From NCBI RefSeq assembly GCF_039529775.1, contig NZ_BAAANL010000012.1, positions 1-64,000 of the forward strand: a DNA stretch of 64,000 nucleotides. Direction: 5' to 3'. The translations under genes were made by a program, and so were the position numbers. The stretch comes from Myceligenerans crystallogenes (GTDB taxonomy: Bacteria > Actinomycetota > Actinomycetes > Actinomycetales > Cellulomonadaceae). Positions 52,988 through 61,337 of the stretch are shown here, one piece after another (position 1 is the first letter of the stretch; each line of letters begins with the position of its first letter). The notes under the pieces are model-generated. The model was given only the letters and a program-made list of their open reading frames with translations. It was not told the origin of the DNA and did no database searches.

Positions 52988-54118
52988 CTACCGCGCGGTG
53001 CAGGTGACCGACGTCGAGGACGGGGCCGAGCCGCCGGCCGTGAAGCCGTAGGTGGTGGACTGCCCCGCGCCCAGGTTGCCGTTCCAGCTCAGGTTCGACA
53101 CCGTGGAGCCGCTCAGCGAGCCGTTCCACACCTGGCTGATCGTGGCGCCGCCGAGGGACAGGCCGGTCGACCAGCCGCTGATCGCGCTGTTCGCCTTCAC
53201 CGTGACCTCACCCTGGAACCCGCCGCTCCACGAGTTGACCACGCGCAGCGCGGCCGAGCAGGTGCCGGAGCCGCTGGGCGGGGGCGTCGTCGTCGACGGC
53301 GGCGGGGTGGTCGACGGCGGCGGCGTGTAGGTGCCGCCCTGGACCGAGGCCGAGAAGGAGTTCACCGCGAGCCCGGCGCCCCCGATCCACGGCTCGAAAC
53401 CGGCCTGCACGCTCGACAGGTACCAGCTGGAGTTGCCGAACTGCGACCCGCCCTGCACGAACGAGTTCCGCACGAAGTCCATGATGTCGAAGTTCAGCGA
53501 GTTCAGCGGGCTCGCCGAGACGTAGGACACCACGTTGTTGGCACCGTTGCTCCCGGTCCACACGTCCCAGGTGCGCCCGGCGACCGTGGCGGTGCCCTTG
53601 CGCGAGCCGATCGGCTGGATGTTGCCCTGCTTGTTGAACCAGATCATGATCTCGCTGGCCTGAACGCCCGTGACGCTGCTGGTCGGGTTCAGCCAGATGT
53701 CGTACGCGGCGTCGTACGTCGCGCCCGAGGCGTTGTAGGAGAACGAGACCGACGACGGCGCGCTGCCGATCGTGCTGATCTGCTTGGGCAGCGGCGAGCC
53801 CGGCGAGCAGTTCGAGTAGTGGCAGCCGAAGTAGATCGCCGGGTACGAGACCGGCGCGCCCGACGTGTTGCCCGTGCCCTCCTGCCGGGTGATCTGGAAA
53901 CCGTTGGAGGTGGTGTTGATGCACTGGGTGGCGTCGGTGCCCCACTTGTTGTTCATGATCACGTAGCTGCCTGCGGTGGTGGACCCGTACTTCTCGCAGA
54001 TCTCGGCGGCGCTGGCGGGCGCGGCCGAGGCGAGGCCGGTCAGCGTCATCCCGAGGACGGCGAGCGCGGCGAGCAGGGCCCTGCGCAGGGCACCCGCCGG
54101 TGCGGTCGTTGATTTCAT
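52988..54118 (-). CDS. Secreted GH12 endoglucanase with C-terminal CBM2
   Basis: Cellulase of 376 residues. A Sec signal peptide (about 1-37) ends ASAAPASA. The GH12 domain carries the nucleophile E156 in SEIMIWFNKQG and the acid/base E242 in AGFEPWIGG. A Pro/Thr/Ser linker near 268-285 (PPPSTTPPPSTTTPPPS) connects to a family 2 cellulose-binding module with CSAALRVVNSWSGGFQGEVT, then GWSTGLSLGGATISQVWNGS and VSNLSWNGNLGAGQS. It cleaves internal beta-1,4-glucan bonds of cellulose or xyloglucan. The gene is separated from the island by a strong terminator. Regulator sites are not obvious upstream. Confidence 0.96.
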   Translation of the reverse strand: MKSTTAPAGALRRALLAALAVLGMTLTGLASAAPASAAEICEKYGSTTAGSYVIMNNKWGTDATQCINTTSNGFQITRQEGTGNTSGAPVSYPAIYFGCHYSNCSPGSPLPKQISTIGSAPSSVSFSYNASGATYDAAYDIWLNPTSSVTGVQASEIMIWFNKQGNIQPIGSRKGTATVAGRTWDVWTGSNGANNVVSYVSASPLNSLNFDIMDFVRNSFVQGGSQFGNSSWYLSSVQAGFEPWIGGAGLAVNSFSASVQGGTYTPPPSTTPPPSTTTPPPSGSGTCSAALRVVNSWSGGFQGEVTVKANSAISGWSTGLSLGGATISQVWNGSLSGSTVSNLSWNGNLGAGQSTTYGFTAGGSAPSSTSVTCTAR

Positions 54119-54245
54119 GGCACTCCCTCGTGCTCTCTACGGGGCGGCGAACCGCCCCTGCGGACGCTGGGGAGCGTAGGCACGGAAAGGGCCGCGGGTC
54201 GCCGCCTCGAAACGATTTAGGCCGACGACGACGCCCGCTGCGGAT

Positions 54246-54299
54246 GCGCAGGCTGAAATCGCGGATGAACGCGCTCTCCTGCGCGAATTGCGCCTGCGC
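54246..54299. repeat. Intergenic palindromic repeat, copy C
   Basis: Arms GCGCAGGCTGAAATCGCG and GCGCGAATTGCGCCTGCG pair with a few mismatches around an 18-nt loop GATGAACGCGCTCTCCTG. It is 19 bp beyond the GNAT gene stop at 54318 (minus strand). Confidence 0.7.
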
Positions 54300-54317
54300 C
54301 GCGATGGCGCGGACGCC

Positions 54318-54800
54318 TCAGCGCACCATGCGGAGCTCGGTGATGCCCGGGAAGTTCTCGTCGTTGATCCTGGCGCCGTCCGCCACGAAGCCGTTGCGCT
54401 CGTAGAAGCGCCGGGCGCGGGGGTTGTCCTCGGCGACCCACAGCTGGCACGGCTCACCCGGCGGCGTCGCGGCGTCGAGCAGCGCCTGCCCGACCCCCGT
54501 GCCGTGGTGCTCGGCGAGCACGTACAGCATGAACAGCTGGCGCTCGCGCGCCGGGACCACGCCGTGCTGCGTGCGGGCCTGCTCCGCGTGCGCGAACCCC
54601 ACGACCTCGCCGCCGGCCTCCGCCAGAACGGGCTTCCAGCCGAGCGCGAGGTGCCGCCGCCAGGCCGTCTCCCGCTTCTCGAGCGTGTGGCTCTCCCAGA
54701 ACGAGGCGGGCAGCATGTCACCGTACGTGCTCACCCACATCTCGTGGTGGATGCGGGCGCCGGTGGCGGCGTCGGACATCCGGGCCGTGCGCAGCCTCAT
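54318..54800 (-). CDS. GNAT-family N-acetyltransferase
   Basis: Acetyltransferase of 160 residues. RMSDAATGARIHHEMWVSTY starts it; the acetyl-CoA site is LYVLAEHHGTGVGQALLDAA and NPRARRFYERNGFVADGA follows. The start overlaps the stop of the acyltransferase gene by 4 bp, so both belong to one operon with the DUF4126 gene. Acceptor unknown. Confidence 0.9.
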   Translation of the reverse strand: MRLRTARMSDAATGARIHHEMWVSTYGDMLPASFWESHTLEKRETAWRRHLALGWKPVLAEAGGEVVGFAHAEQARTQHGVVPARERQLFMLYVLAEHHGTGVGQALLDAATPPGEPCQLWVAEDNPRARRFYERNGFVADGARINDENFPGITELRMVR

Positions 54801-55489
54801 GCGACGGCCTCCGGCGGCTCGTCCTCCGACCGGAGGCGGGGCTCGGTGCGGTTGGCGGGCTTCACGCCGCTCTTGTCGGCGTAGAACGCGCGGATCCGGT
54901 CCATGTCGGCGCGCACGTCGCCCGTCAGCTCCAGCGCGGGGCCGAGCCCGGCCAGCCGCCGCTCGCCGTCGACGTAGCCGAGGGTGACCGGCATCCCGGC
55001 CGCCAGCGCGATCCGGTAGAAGCCCGACTTCCAGTAGCCGGAACCGGCCGAGCGGGTCCCCTCGGGTGTCACCACCAGGTGCGACACCGCGCCGGAGCGC
55101 ATCCCGTCCAGGAGCTGGTCGACGATCCCCGCCGGGTTGGCGCGATCCACCGCGACGCCGCCGAGGGACGTGATGAGCCCGCGCAGCGGCCCCTTCAGCC
55201 ACGAGTCCTTGATGAGGAACTTGATCCGCACGTCCAGCTCCCAGGCGATCGCGAGCATGAGGAAGAAGTCCGTGTTCGAGGTGTGCGGCGCGCCGATGAA
55301 CACCGTCGGCCGGCTCGGCGCGGTACTGGGCGCCAGGCGGTAGCCGGCCAGGAGCCAGATCAGCCGGGCGCCCGCACGGCGGACGGCGCGAAGGGGGGCG
55401 GGCGTGCGTGAGGGTGACATGCGTGTCGGTGTCCCTGGGTTTCTTCGTGGGCGCCGGGGCGAGAACGTCCCAGTCTCCCAGATCGTCAT
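54797..55489 (-). CDS. 1-acylglycerol-3-phosphate O-acyltransferase-like protein
   Basis: Phospholipid-type acyltransferase. The HX4D motif is HTSNTD and the glycerophosphate-binding segment is VVTPEGTRSAGSGYWKSGF. DVRIKFLIKDSWLKGPLRGL precedes GGVAVDR. Start ATG 55489 overlaps the DUF4126 stop (ATGA) and gives 230 residues; ATG 55420 would give 207 residues and begins nearer the family similarity. It probably remodels membrane lipids. It is in an operon with DUF4126 and GNAT genes. Confidence 0.85.
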   Translation of the reverse strand: MTIWETGTFSPRRPRRNPGTPTRMSPSRTPAPLRAVRRAGARLIWLLAGYRLAPSTAPSRPTVFIGAPHTSNTDFFLMLAIAWELDVRIKFLIKDSWLKGPLRGLITSLGGVAVDRANPAGIVDQLLDGMRSGAVSHLVVTPEGTRSAGSGYWKSGFYRIALAAGMPVTLGYVDGERRLAGLGPALELTGDVRADMDRIRAFYADKSGVKPANRTEPRLRSEDEPPEAVA

Positions 55490-56100
55490 GCCGTCCCGTA
55501 CGCCTCGTCGATCTGCTTGAGGCGGCGGTGCTTGCGCACGCCCCGCACGATGAGGATCAACCCGATCGCGAACAGGATCAGCACCGGGATCATGAGGAAC
55601 GGCAGCGTGATCCCGAGGAAGGACACGCCGACGGCGGCGGCGTCCTCCACCGTGCTCATCACCGGCGCGGCGGTACCGCCGCTGACCGCGTTCGTGATGA
55701 CCCGCCCGCCGGCCTTGGCGGCGTGCACCACCAGCGCGAGCACGACGCCGACGGTCACCGTGATCCACTCGCCGCCCTCGAAGAAGGCCTGCGGGTCCGA
55801 CACCGTGACCGTCTCCGAGGCGGAACCCGCGCCGAACGCGATGCCGCCCGCGGTGGGGCGGATGACCGTCTGCAGCACGTCGTTCACCGAGTCCAGCGCG
55901 GGGATCTTGTCGGCCACGATCTCGACGACGAGCAGCACCCCGAGGATCACCATCACCCAGGGGTTCTCCAGCCACTGCCACCCCGCCGGCAGCGAGAGCA
56001 GGTCGCTGAACCGCGACAGCAGTCCGAGCAGCAGCAGCGGGATCCAGGCGTTGACCCCCGCCGCCATGGCGAGGCCACTACCGGTAGCAAGTTCGAGCAT
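55486..56100 (-). CDS. DUF4126 integral membrane protein
   Basis: Membrane protein of 204 residues with about five hydrophobic helices (LAMAAGVNAWIPLLLLGLLS, WVMVILGVLLVVEIVADKIP, VTVGVVLALVVHAAKAGG, LPFLMIPVLILFAIGLILIV). VEIVADKIPALDSVNDVLQT and TVIRPTAGG are characteristic of DUF4126. Function unknown. First gene of the operon with the acyltransferase. Confidence 0.88.
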   Translation of the reverse strand: MLELATGSGLAMAAGVNAWIPLLLLGLLSRFSDLLSLPAGWQWLENPWVMVILGVLLVVEIVADKIPALDSVNDVLQTVIRPTAGGIAFGAGSASETVTVSDPQAFFEGGEWITVTVGVVLALVVHAAKAGGRVITNAVSGGTAAPVMSTVEDAAAVGVSFLGITLPFLMIPVLILFAIGLILIVRGVRKHRRLKQIDEAYGTA

Positions 56101-56186
56101 GCCCCGAGTGTTCCACGAGACGCCGGCAGTCGATGAAGAATCGCCTCCGTTGTCCGATCCGTGATCTTCGCATCGGCTCCGGGCAC

Positions 56187-56222
56187 ACGAAGACCCCGCG
56201 GTTGTGGACCCGCGGGGTCTTC
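56187..56222. terminator. Strong hairpin downstream of the Ala-rich gene
   Basis: A 14-bp perfect stem (CGAAGACCCCGCGG and its complement) with loop TTGTGGAC lies 165 bp beyond the stop at 56387 on the minus strand, and 87 bp upstream of the DUF4126 start. It isolates the two transcripts. Confidence 0.7.
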
Positions 56223-56386
56223 GCGATCCGCTGTCTCATTTCGGATCCCGCCGGCGCAAGGCGCCGGAAGTCTGGGACAAGCGTACTGCGATCACGCCCT
56301 GGTTCGGACCGTTCGCGCCCGTGCCCGGAGAACCGGCGCCGAACGGCGAGGTGAGCGTCCTGGACGAACTCGCCGAGCCGGCGCGG

Positions 56387-57298
56387 TTACTTCTCCTCGA
56401 GCTTGCTGGCTTCCTGTTCCGTCTTCGCCGCGCCGTCCTCGTCGCCGTCGCGGCGCAGGAGGCCGGCCAGCGAACGCAGGGACAGGGCGCTGTCCGACTT
56501 CGCGATCGCCGCCGCCGCTCCGGCCGCGCCCGCGACGCCCCCGCCGGAGCTCTTCCACAGGTTCATCGCCTGCTGGGCGACGTCGAGCACCTTGTCGCGC
56601 TCCTGCTCGCCGATGAGGTTGGACCCGAGGTCCGAGATCGCCGTCTCCAGCGCGGCCCGCTGCTTGTCCGCGTCGCCGTCGAGGCTCTTGAACACCCCGA
56701 CCGCGTCCCGCGCGAGGGCGGACGTGTCCTTCTCGCCCTTCTCCGTCATCGCGCTGCCGAACGACGCCAGCGCCACCGCGAACCGCGACACCATCCCGCC
56801 CTGCTCACCCGGGATGAGGTCCGCGCCCTTCTCGACCAGCGCGTGCAGCTGCTCCGCGGCCTTCGCCTCGAGGCCGCCCCCGGGCCGCTCCGCCTCTTCC
56901 GCGGCCGCCACGGGAGTCTCGGCCGCCGCGGGAGCGGGCGTCTCCGCTGCCGTGGGAGCCGCCGCCACCGCGGGAGCAGGCGCCTGGGCCACTGCGGGAG
57001 TCTCCGCCACCGCCGGAGCAGGCGCCTCGGCCACCGCGGGAGCCTCCGCCACCACCGCCGGCACCGCCTCGGCCGGAGCCGTCTGGCCGACAGCGGGGGC
57101 CGCCGCCGCTTCCGTCACCGGCGCGGCCGGCGCGATCTCGTCCGCCTGCCCGGCGCCGCTCACCTGGTCCGCCACGGGCGCCGTCTGCGCCCCGGCCACC
57201 TCGGCGGCAGGTGCCGCCACCGCCTCCACTGCACCCTCTGCGCTCGCAGTGGTCCCCTGCGTACCCGGCTCGCTCACCGTCTCACTCCTGTCAGTCAT
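56387..57298 (-). CDS. Ala/Pro/Glu-rich protein with helical C-terminal domain, unknown function
   Basis: Protein of 303 residues. Residues 1-150 are low-complexity Ala/Pro/Glu/Thr repeats such as AVAEAPAPAVAETPAVAQAP. The C-terminal 150 residues are ordered helices (AAEQLHALVEKGADLIPGEQ, ISDLGSNLIGEQERDKVLDV, AQQAMNLWKSSGGGVAGAAG). There is no signal peptide. It could be a cytoplasmic scaffold. ATG 57298 is used; ATG 57328 would add 10 residues. Codon use is as in neighbours. Confidence 0.7.
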   Translation of the reverse strand: MTDRSETVSEPGTQGTTASAEGAVEAVAAPAAEVAGAQTAPVADQVSGAGQADEIAPAAPVTEAAAAPAVGQTAPAEAVPAVVAEAPAVAEAPAPAVAETPAVAQAPAPAVAAAPTAAETPAPAAAETPVAAAEEAERPGGGLEAKAAEQLHALVEKGADLIPGEQGGMVSRFAVALASFGSAMTEKGEKDTSALARDAVGVFKSLDGDADKQRAALETAISDLGSNLIGEQERDKVLDVAQQAMNLWKSSGGGVAGAAGAAAAIAKSDSALSLRSLAGLLRRDGDEDGAAKTEQEASKLEEK

Positions 57299-57347
57299 CG
57301 TGGGAGCGAAAATACCAGAACCGGGCATACGTCCGGACTACTTCCCG

Positions 57348-57659
57348 CTACCGGCGGCCGCCCTGTTCGGGCGGGTCGACGATGATCCGCGGGCCCTTGC
57401 CGGGGCCGCCCGGAGCGGGGGACGCGGGCGGCGGCTTCGGCGCGCCCTTGGCGGCGTCGCCCGCGGCCTCGCCGGCCGCCTTCGCCGCACGCGCCGCGCG
57501 CAGCGTCTTGACCGCCTTGTACAGGGTGATCCCGGCGACGACGACGGCGACCGCGTCGTCGGCCAGACCGAGCGGACCGAGGAAATCGGGGATGATGTCG
57601 ATCGGGCTCGCGATGGTCCCGATCGAGGCGACGAGCGCGAGGATTTCCTTCCAGTTCAT
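57348..57659 (-). CDS. DUF1232 (YkvA-like) membrane protein
   Basis: Protein of 103 residues with the DUF1232 core SPIDIIPDFLGPLGLADDAV near residues 18-37, followed by a hydrophobic helix and an Ala-rich then Pro-rich tail. Members are small membrane proteins of unknown function. The start is ATG 57659; GTG 57665 is also possible. Confidence 0.8.
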   Translation of the reverse strand: MNWKEILALVASIGTIASPIDIIPDFLGPLGLADDAVAVVVAGITLYKAVKTLRAARAAKAAGEAAGDAAKGAPKPPPASPAPGGPGKGPRIIVDPPEQGGRR

Positions 57660-57778
57660 GCGCACGAACGTATCGGAGAAGTCAGCGGCCCGCCAGACTC
57701 GTCGTCAAAGACCGGTATGCCGACACCCTGCCGAAACCCTGCGGCAACCCGGACCCGTCTTCCGGCCGGCGCCACGCC

Positions 57779-58459
57779 TCAGACGCGGACCGGCTCCTCC
57801 GGCACGAGCCGGCTCGTGTACCCCGCCTCGACCAGCCGGTCGAACGCCGCCCGCACCGGGCCGGGCATGTCCTGCCCGGCCGCGATGAACCCGCGCTCGG
57901 CGTAGACGGTCAACCGCTGCGTGTCGCCGACCAGCATGTCGATCACGCGGTCGACGTCGCCGATGCTCGACACGTAGTCGTCGAGCGGCATGGGCGGCGA
58001 GACGCAGTAGGCCTGCACCTCGGGCCACACCACCGCGCACGTCGCGTGGACCCGCCGCTGGTGATAGGGCTTGGTCACGAACATGACCGAGCCCACCTCG
58101 ATCCCGCGCTCGGCGAGCACCCGCCGGCTGTACTCGACGTTCTCGGCGGTGTTGCGCGCCTCCGGCTCGACGAGGACGACGTCGTCGGGCACGCCGCGCG
58201 CGACGGCCCGGTCGCGGTAGCCGACCGCCTCCCCGCGCGGGAACGCGGCGACGGTGGTGGTCGCGTTGGCGCCGGTGAAGACGATCCGGGGGAAGTAGCC
58301 CTCGTGGTAGAGGGCTGCCGTGTAGTCGGCGACTCCTGTGTCGTGCCCGCCGAGCCCGATGCACACGTCGACGGCCCGGGGCTCCTGGCGCAGGTCGTGA
58401 AAAGCCCACAGCGTCTCGACGTCGCTCCGCACACCGGCGGGGATCATGACGTTCGGCAT
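57779..58459 (-). CDS. YdcF-family (DUF218) protein
   Basis: Rossmann-like protein of 226 residues of the YdcF/SanA type. CIGLGGHDTGVADYTAALYH, IVFTGANATTTVAAFPRGEA and EPEARNTAENVEYSRRVLAE give the DUF218 pattern, followed by VTKPYHQRRVHATCAVVWPE. The family is linked to cell-envelope functions or SAM binding. Start ATG 58459 gives family similarity from the first residues. Confidence 0.88.
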   Translation of the reverse strand: MPNVMIPAGVRSDVETLWAFHDLRQEPRAVDVCIGLGGHDTGVADYTAALYHEGYFPRIVFTGANATTTVAAFPRGEAVGYRDRAVARGVPDDVVLVEPEARNTAENVEYSRRVLAERGIEVGSVMFVTKPYHQRRVHATCAVVWPEVQAYCVSPPMPLDDYVSSIGDVDRVIDMLVGDTQRLTVYAERGFIAAGQDMPGPVRAAFDRLVEAGYTSRLVPEEPVRV

Positions 58460-58616
58460 ATCTGGACCATACGTCTCAGAGCGTCGCGCGGCACGGTCGG
58501 GGGGCGTACCGTCGCCCGGATGCCGTCCGCCATCGGTCTGTTCTTTCATGTCGCGACGCGCTTCCGATCGTTTTCCAGCGGCATGCGGGTACAACGTAGC
58601 GGATGGATCCTCCATG

Positions 58617-58877
58617 TCACGACTCCTTCTCGAGGCAGCCGTCGAGGCAGACCTCGACCCGGATGTGGAACCCGGACGCCTCGATCACCTGGGCCAGCAG
58701 CCGGTAGGTCGGCTCGAACCTGCCGTTCTCGATCCTGCTGACGGTCGACGCCGCAACGTCTGCCATCTCGGCCATCGCGCTCATGCTGACCCCCTTGTCC
58801 CGGCGCACACGGGCGAGGATCTCGGCTGCAGTGGTCAACGGCACCTCCGTGGTGTGATCCGGCTGGACGCACGACAA
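58617..58877 (-). CDS. XRE-family helix-turn-helix protein
   Basis: DNA-binding protein of about 86 residues. The HTH is VSMSAMAEMADVAASTVSRI followed by ENGRFEPTYRLLAQVIEASG. The true start may be later: a TTG (58841 region) has GGAGG at good spacing, giving about 74 residues. Antitoxin-like by shape, but no toxin gene is next to it. It lies between the YdcF gene and the Wadjet operon and could regulate either. Confidence 0.75.
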   Translation of the reverse strand: MSCVQPDHTTEVPLTTAAEILARVRRDKGVSMSAMAEMADVAASTVSRIENGRFEPTYRLLAQVIEASGFHIRVEVCLDGCLEKES

Positions 58878-59050
58878 GGTCCGCCGGACGATTGCTCGCC
58901 GGCAGACCCTGTCCGGACCCGAACGTAATCATCTAGTTTTCAGCTGTCACCTTTTGACTCCGGCGAAACTCCGAAATGTTGCGACACCGTCCGACGTCAG
59001 GTAATGGCCTGCCTCATAACGGTCACCATTTCCCGGTACTCTCAGCGCCC

Positions 59051-60556
59051 ATGGGCACCGTCTCCACCGCGCGTACCGCGCGACGCCTCGCCGGCGAGCA
59101 CCCGGCGTGGCTGTTGCTGCGGTCCACGGATGCCGCAGCCGCCGTCGCGCTGCTCGGGCGCCATCTCGCGCGCGGCACGCGCCACCTGTCCGAGGCCGAT
59201 CTCGTCGCACGCCTCGAGGACGAGATCGCCGAGCTCCGCCGCCAGGGCTTCGACCTCGCCCCGTCCGCGCGCTCCCAGGTCGCCGAGTGGTTGCGCGACG
59301 GGATCCTGGTGCGCCGCCCGTGCGTCACCCCGGACGGCCCGCACGCCCCGGGGCAGCCCGAGCAGATCGAGCAGATCGAGCAGATCGAGCTGTCCGACGG
59401 CGGCCTGGCGGCGGTCGCGTTCGTCGCCCGGCTCGCGCGCCCCCATCCGGTCGCGACGCCCGCGCGCCTGGCGATCGTCCTCGGCGCGCTGCGCGACCTC
59501 GCCGACGACGCCGAGCCGGACCCCGAGACCCGCCTCGCCGCGCTGCGCGCCCGGCGCGCGCGGCTCGACGCCGAGATCGACGCCGTCCGGCACGGCACCG
59601 TGACCCCGCTCGCGCCCGGGGACGCCGCGGAGCGCGCCCGGGAGATCCTGGCGCTGGCCGCCGACGTCCCCGCCGACCTGCTCCGCGTCCGTGCCGACCT
59701 GACGTCGGCCGACGCCGGGCTGCGCCGCGAGCTGACCGCGTCCGGCCCCACCCGCGACGCCTTCGTCGACGACGTCTTCCGCGGCGTCGACCACCTCGGC
59801 GACACCCCCGCCGGCCGCGGCCTGACGGCCTTCGGCGATCTCCTGGACGACGGCGAGCACGACGCCGTCGCGCACGTCACCCGCCTGCTGCAGGCCCCCG
59901 GCGCCACCGCGGAGCTCACCTCGGGCGAGGTGGCGGCGCTGCGCCGCCTCGTGGCGGACCTGCGCGCCGCCACCGACGAGGCGACGGGCACCATGACGGC
60001 GCTGCGCCGCGCGCTGCAGCGCGCGGCCCGGTCGGGCGACCTGCCCCTCGAGCGGGCACTGGCGGGCCTGCTGCGCGAGGCGGAGGCCGCGGCCCTGGAG
60101 CTCGCCGACGACGTCCCCCCGCACACGCCCACGAGCCTGGTCCTGAAGCTCCCGGCGGTCGCCCCGGTCTCCCCGTCCGGCGTCGTCCCCCACGACCCCG
60201 CCGACGACCGTCCCGCGCCGCTGGTGCGGCCCCGGCCCGCGGCCCCGGCCGGGTCCGGGGCGCCCGTGGACCTGGCCGCGTTGCGCGCGCTCGCCCGCGC
60301 CGCCGAGATCGACGACGACGAGCTGCGCGGCTACGTGAACGACGTCGTGGCCCGCCGGGGCGCCGCGACGATCGGAGAGGTGCTGCGCGTGCATCCCGCG
60401 ACCCAGGGCCTGGCCAGCATCATCGGGCTGCTCGCGCTGGCCGAGCGGCACGCGCGCCGCACCGGCGAGGCCGAGGACGTCGCCTGGCCCGGACCCGACG
60501 GCACCTTCCGTCATGCCCGACTCCCCCGCCACCGCTTCGAGGAGCCCGTCCCGTGA
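59051..60556 (+). CDS. jetA: Wadjet protein JetA (DUF3375)
   Basis: Kleisin-like subunit of the Wadjet SMC complex, which cuts closed circular plasmid DNA. Protein of 501 residues with the DUF3375 start TARTARRLAGEHPAWLLLRS and HLSEADLVARLEDEIAELRR. The sequence EQIEQIEQIEL near residue 104-114 comes from a three-copy 9-bp repeat. A C-terminal IGEVLRVHPATQGLASIIGL helps the winged-helix fold. The start ATG has little ribosome-binding sequence. Its stop overlaps jetB by 4 bp. DUF3375 indicates type I Wadjet. Confidence 0.9.
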   Translation: MGTVSTARTARRLAGEHPAWLLLRSTDAAAAVALLGRHLARGTRHLSEADLVARLEDEIAELRRQGFDLAPSARSQVAEWLRDGILVRRPCVTPDGPHAPGQPEQIEQIEQIELSDGGLAAVAFVARLARPHPVATPARLAIVLGALRDLADDAEPDPETRLAALRARRARLDAEIDAVRHGTVTPLAPGDAAERAREILALAADVPADLLRVRADLTSADAGLRRELTASGPTRDAFVDDVFRGVDHLGDTPAGRGLTAFGDLLDDGEHDAVAHVTRLLQAPGATAELTSGEVAALRRLVADLRAATDEATGTMTALRRALQRAARSGDLPLERALAGLLREAEAAALELADDVPPHTPTSLVLKLPAVAPVSPSGVVPHDPADDRPAPLVRPRPAAPAGSGAPVDLAALRALARAAEIDDDELRGYVNDVVARRGAATIGEVLRVHPATQGLASIIGLLALAERHARRTGEAEDVAWPGPDGTFRHARLPRHRFEEPVP

Positions 60557-61335
60557 CCGGACCCATGGAACATCTGAGCAACTCCCGCCCGGGCGGGGCC
60601 GGGCAGCCCGCACCCCCGCGCCGGCCGGGGACCCCGCCGGAGGCGCCGGCCCCGCCCCCGCCGTCGTCGGCCGATCTGAACGCCGCGGCCCAGGGCGCCG
60701 CGGGCGGGAACCCGCCGGCACCGCCGGCGGACCCGCCGGTCGCCCGGCTCTGGCCGGGCGACCCCGGCACGCTGCCCGCGCCCGCGCGGCGGGCCCTGGC
60801 CGCGCTCGTGCGCGGACCGCACGTGTCGGCGGCCGACGACGGCGCCGCGTGGCGCGACCTGGTCACCCACCTCGACGCGGTGCGCAGCCGGCTCGCCGAC
60901 CTGTACCTGGACCTGGTGCTGGACCACGACGAGCAGATCGCGTTCGTGCGCGACGCCGCGGCGGCGTCCGGTGCCCCGCCGGTCGTGCGGGAGCTGCCGC
61001 TGACGTTCGCGGACACGGTGCTGCTGCTGCACCTGCGCTCGCGCCTGCTGGAGGCGCCGGGCAGCGACGTCGTCGCGGACCTGGACGACGTGATGGACGA
61101 GCTGCGCCCCTTCCGGCGGCGCAGCAGCCCCGACGGCGGCGGGCTGGACGGCGCGGGATTCGACGGCGGGGTCGCCGCGGGCTGGAAGCGGCTCGCCGAC
61201 GCCGGGATCCTGCGGCCGGTGCCGGGCAGCGAGCGCCGCGCGGTGATCTCCCCCGTGCTGCGCACGCTGTTCGGCGCGGAGGAGATCGAGGCGGTCCGCA
61301 ACGAGTACGCACGATTCAGCCGGGAGGGACTGTGA
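60553..61335 (+). CDS. jetB: Wadjet protein JetB (DUF4194)
   Basis: KITE-like subunit of the Wadjet complex. GTG 60553 overlaps the jetA stop and gives 260 residues; ATG 60565 is an alternative. The first 75 residues are a Pro/Ala-rich unstructured leader. The DUF4194 domain follows, with AAWRDLVTHLDAVRSRLADL and LPLTFADTVLLLHLRSRLLE, then a winged helix with GWKRLADAGILRPVPGSERR. Its stop overlaps a GTG upstream of jetC by 4 bp. Confidence 0.9.
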   Translation: MTGPMEHLSNSRPGGAGQPAPPRRPGTPPEAPAPPPPSSADLNAAAQGAAGGNPPAPPADPPVARLWPGDPGTLPAPARRALAALVRGPHVSAADDGAAWRDLVTHLDAVRSRLADLYLDLVLDHDEQIAFVRDAAAASGAPPVVRELPLTFADTVLLLHLRSRLLEAPGSDVVADLDDVMDELRPFRRRSSPDGGGLDGAGFDGGVAAGWKRLADAGILRPVPGSERRAVISPVLRTLFGAEEIEAVRNEYARFSREGL

Positions 61336-61337
61336 TC

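Noticed and set aside
59360..59386. Triple 9-bp repeat in jetA as a frameshift switch
   Set aside because: The unit is a multiple of three and cannot shift the frame.
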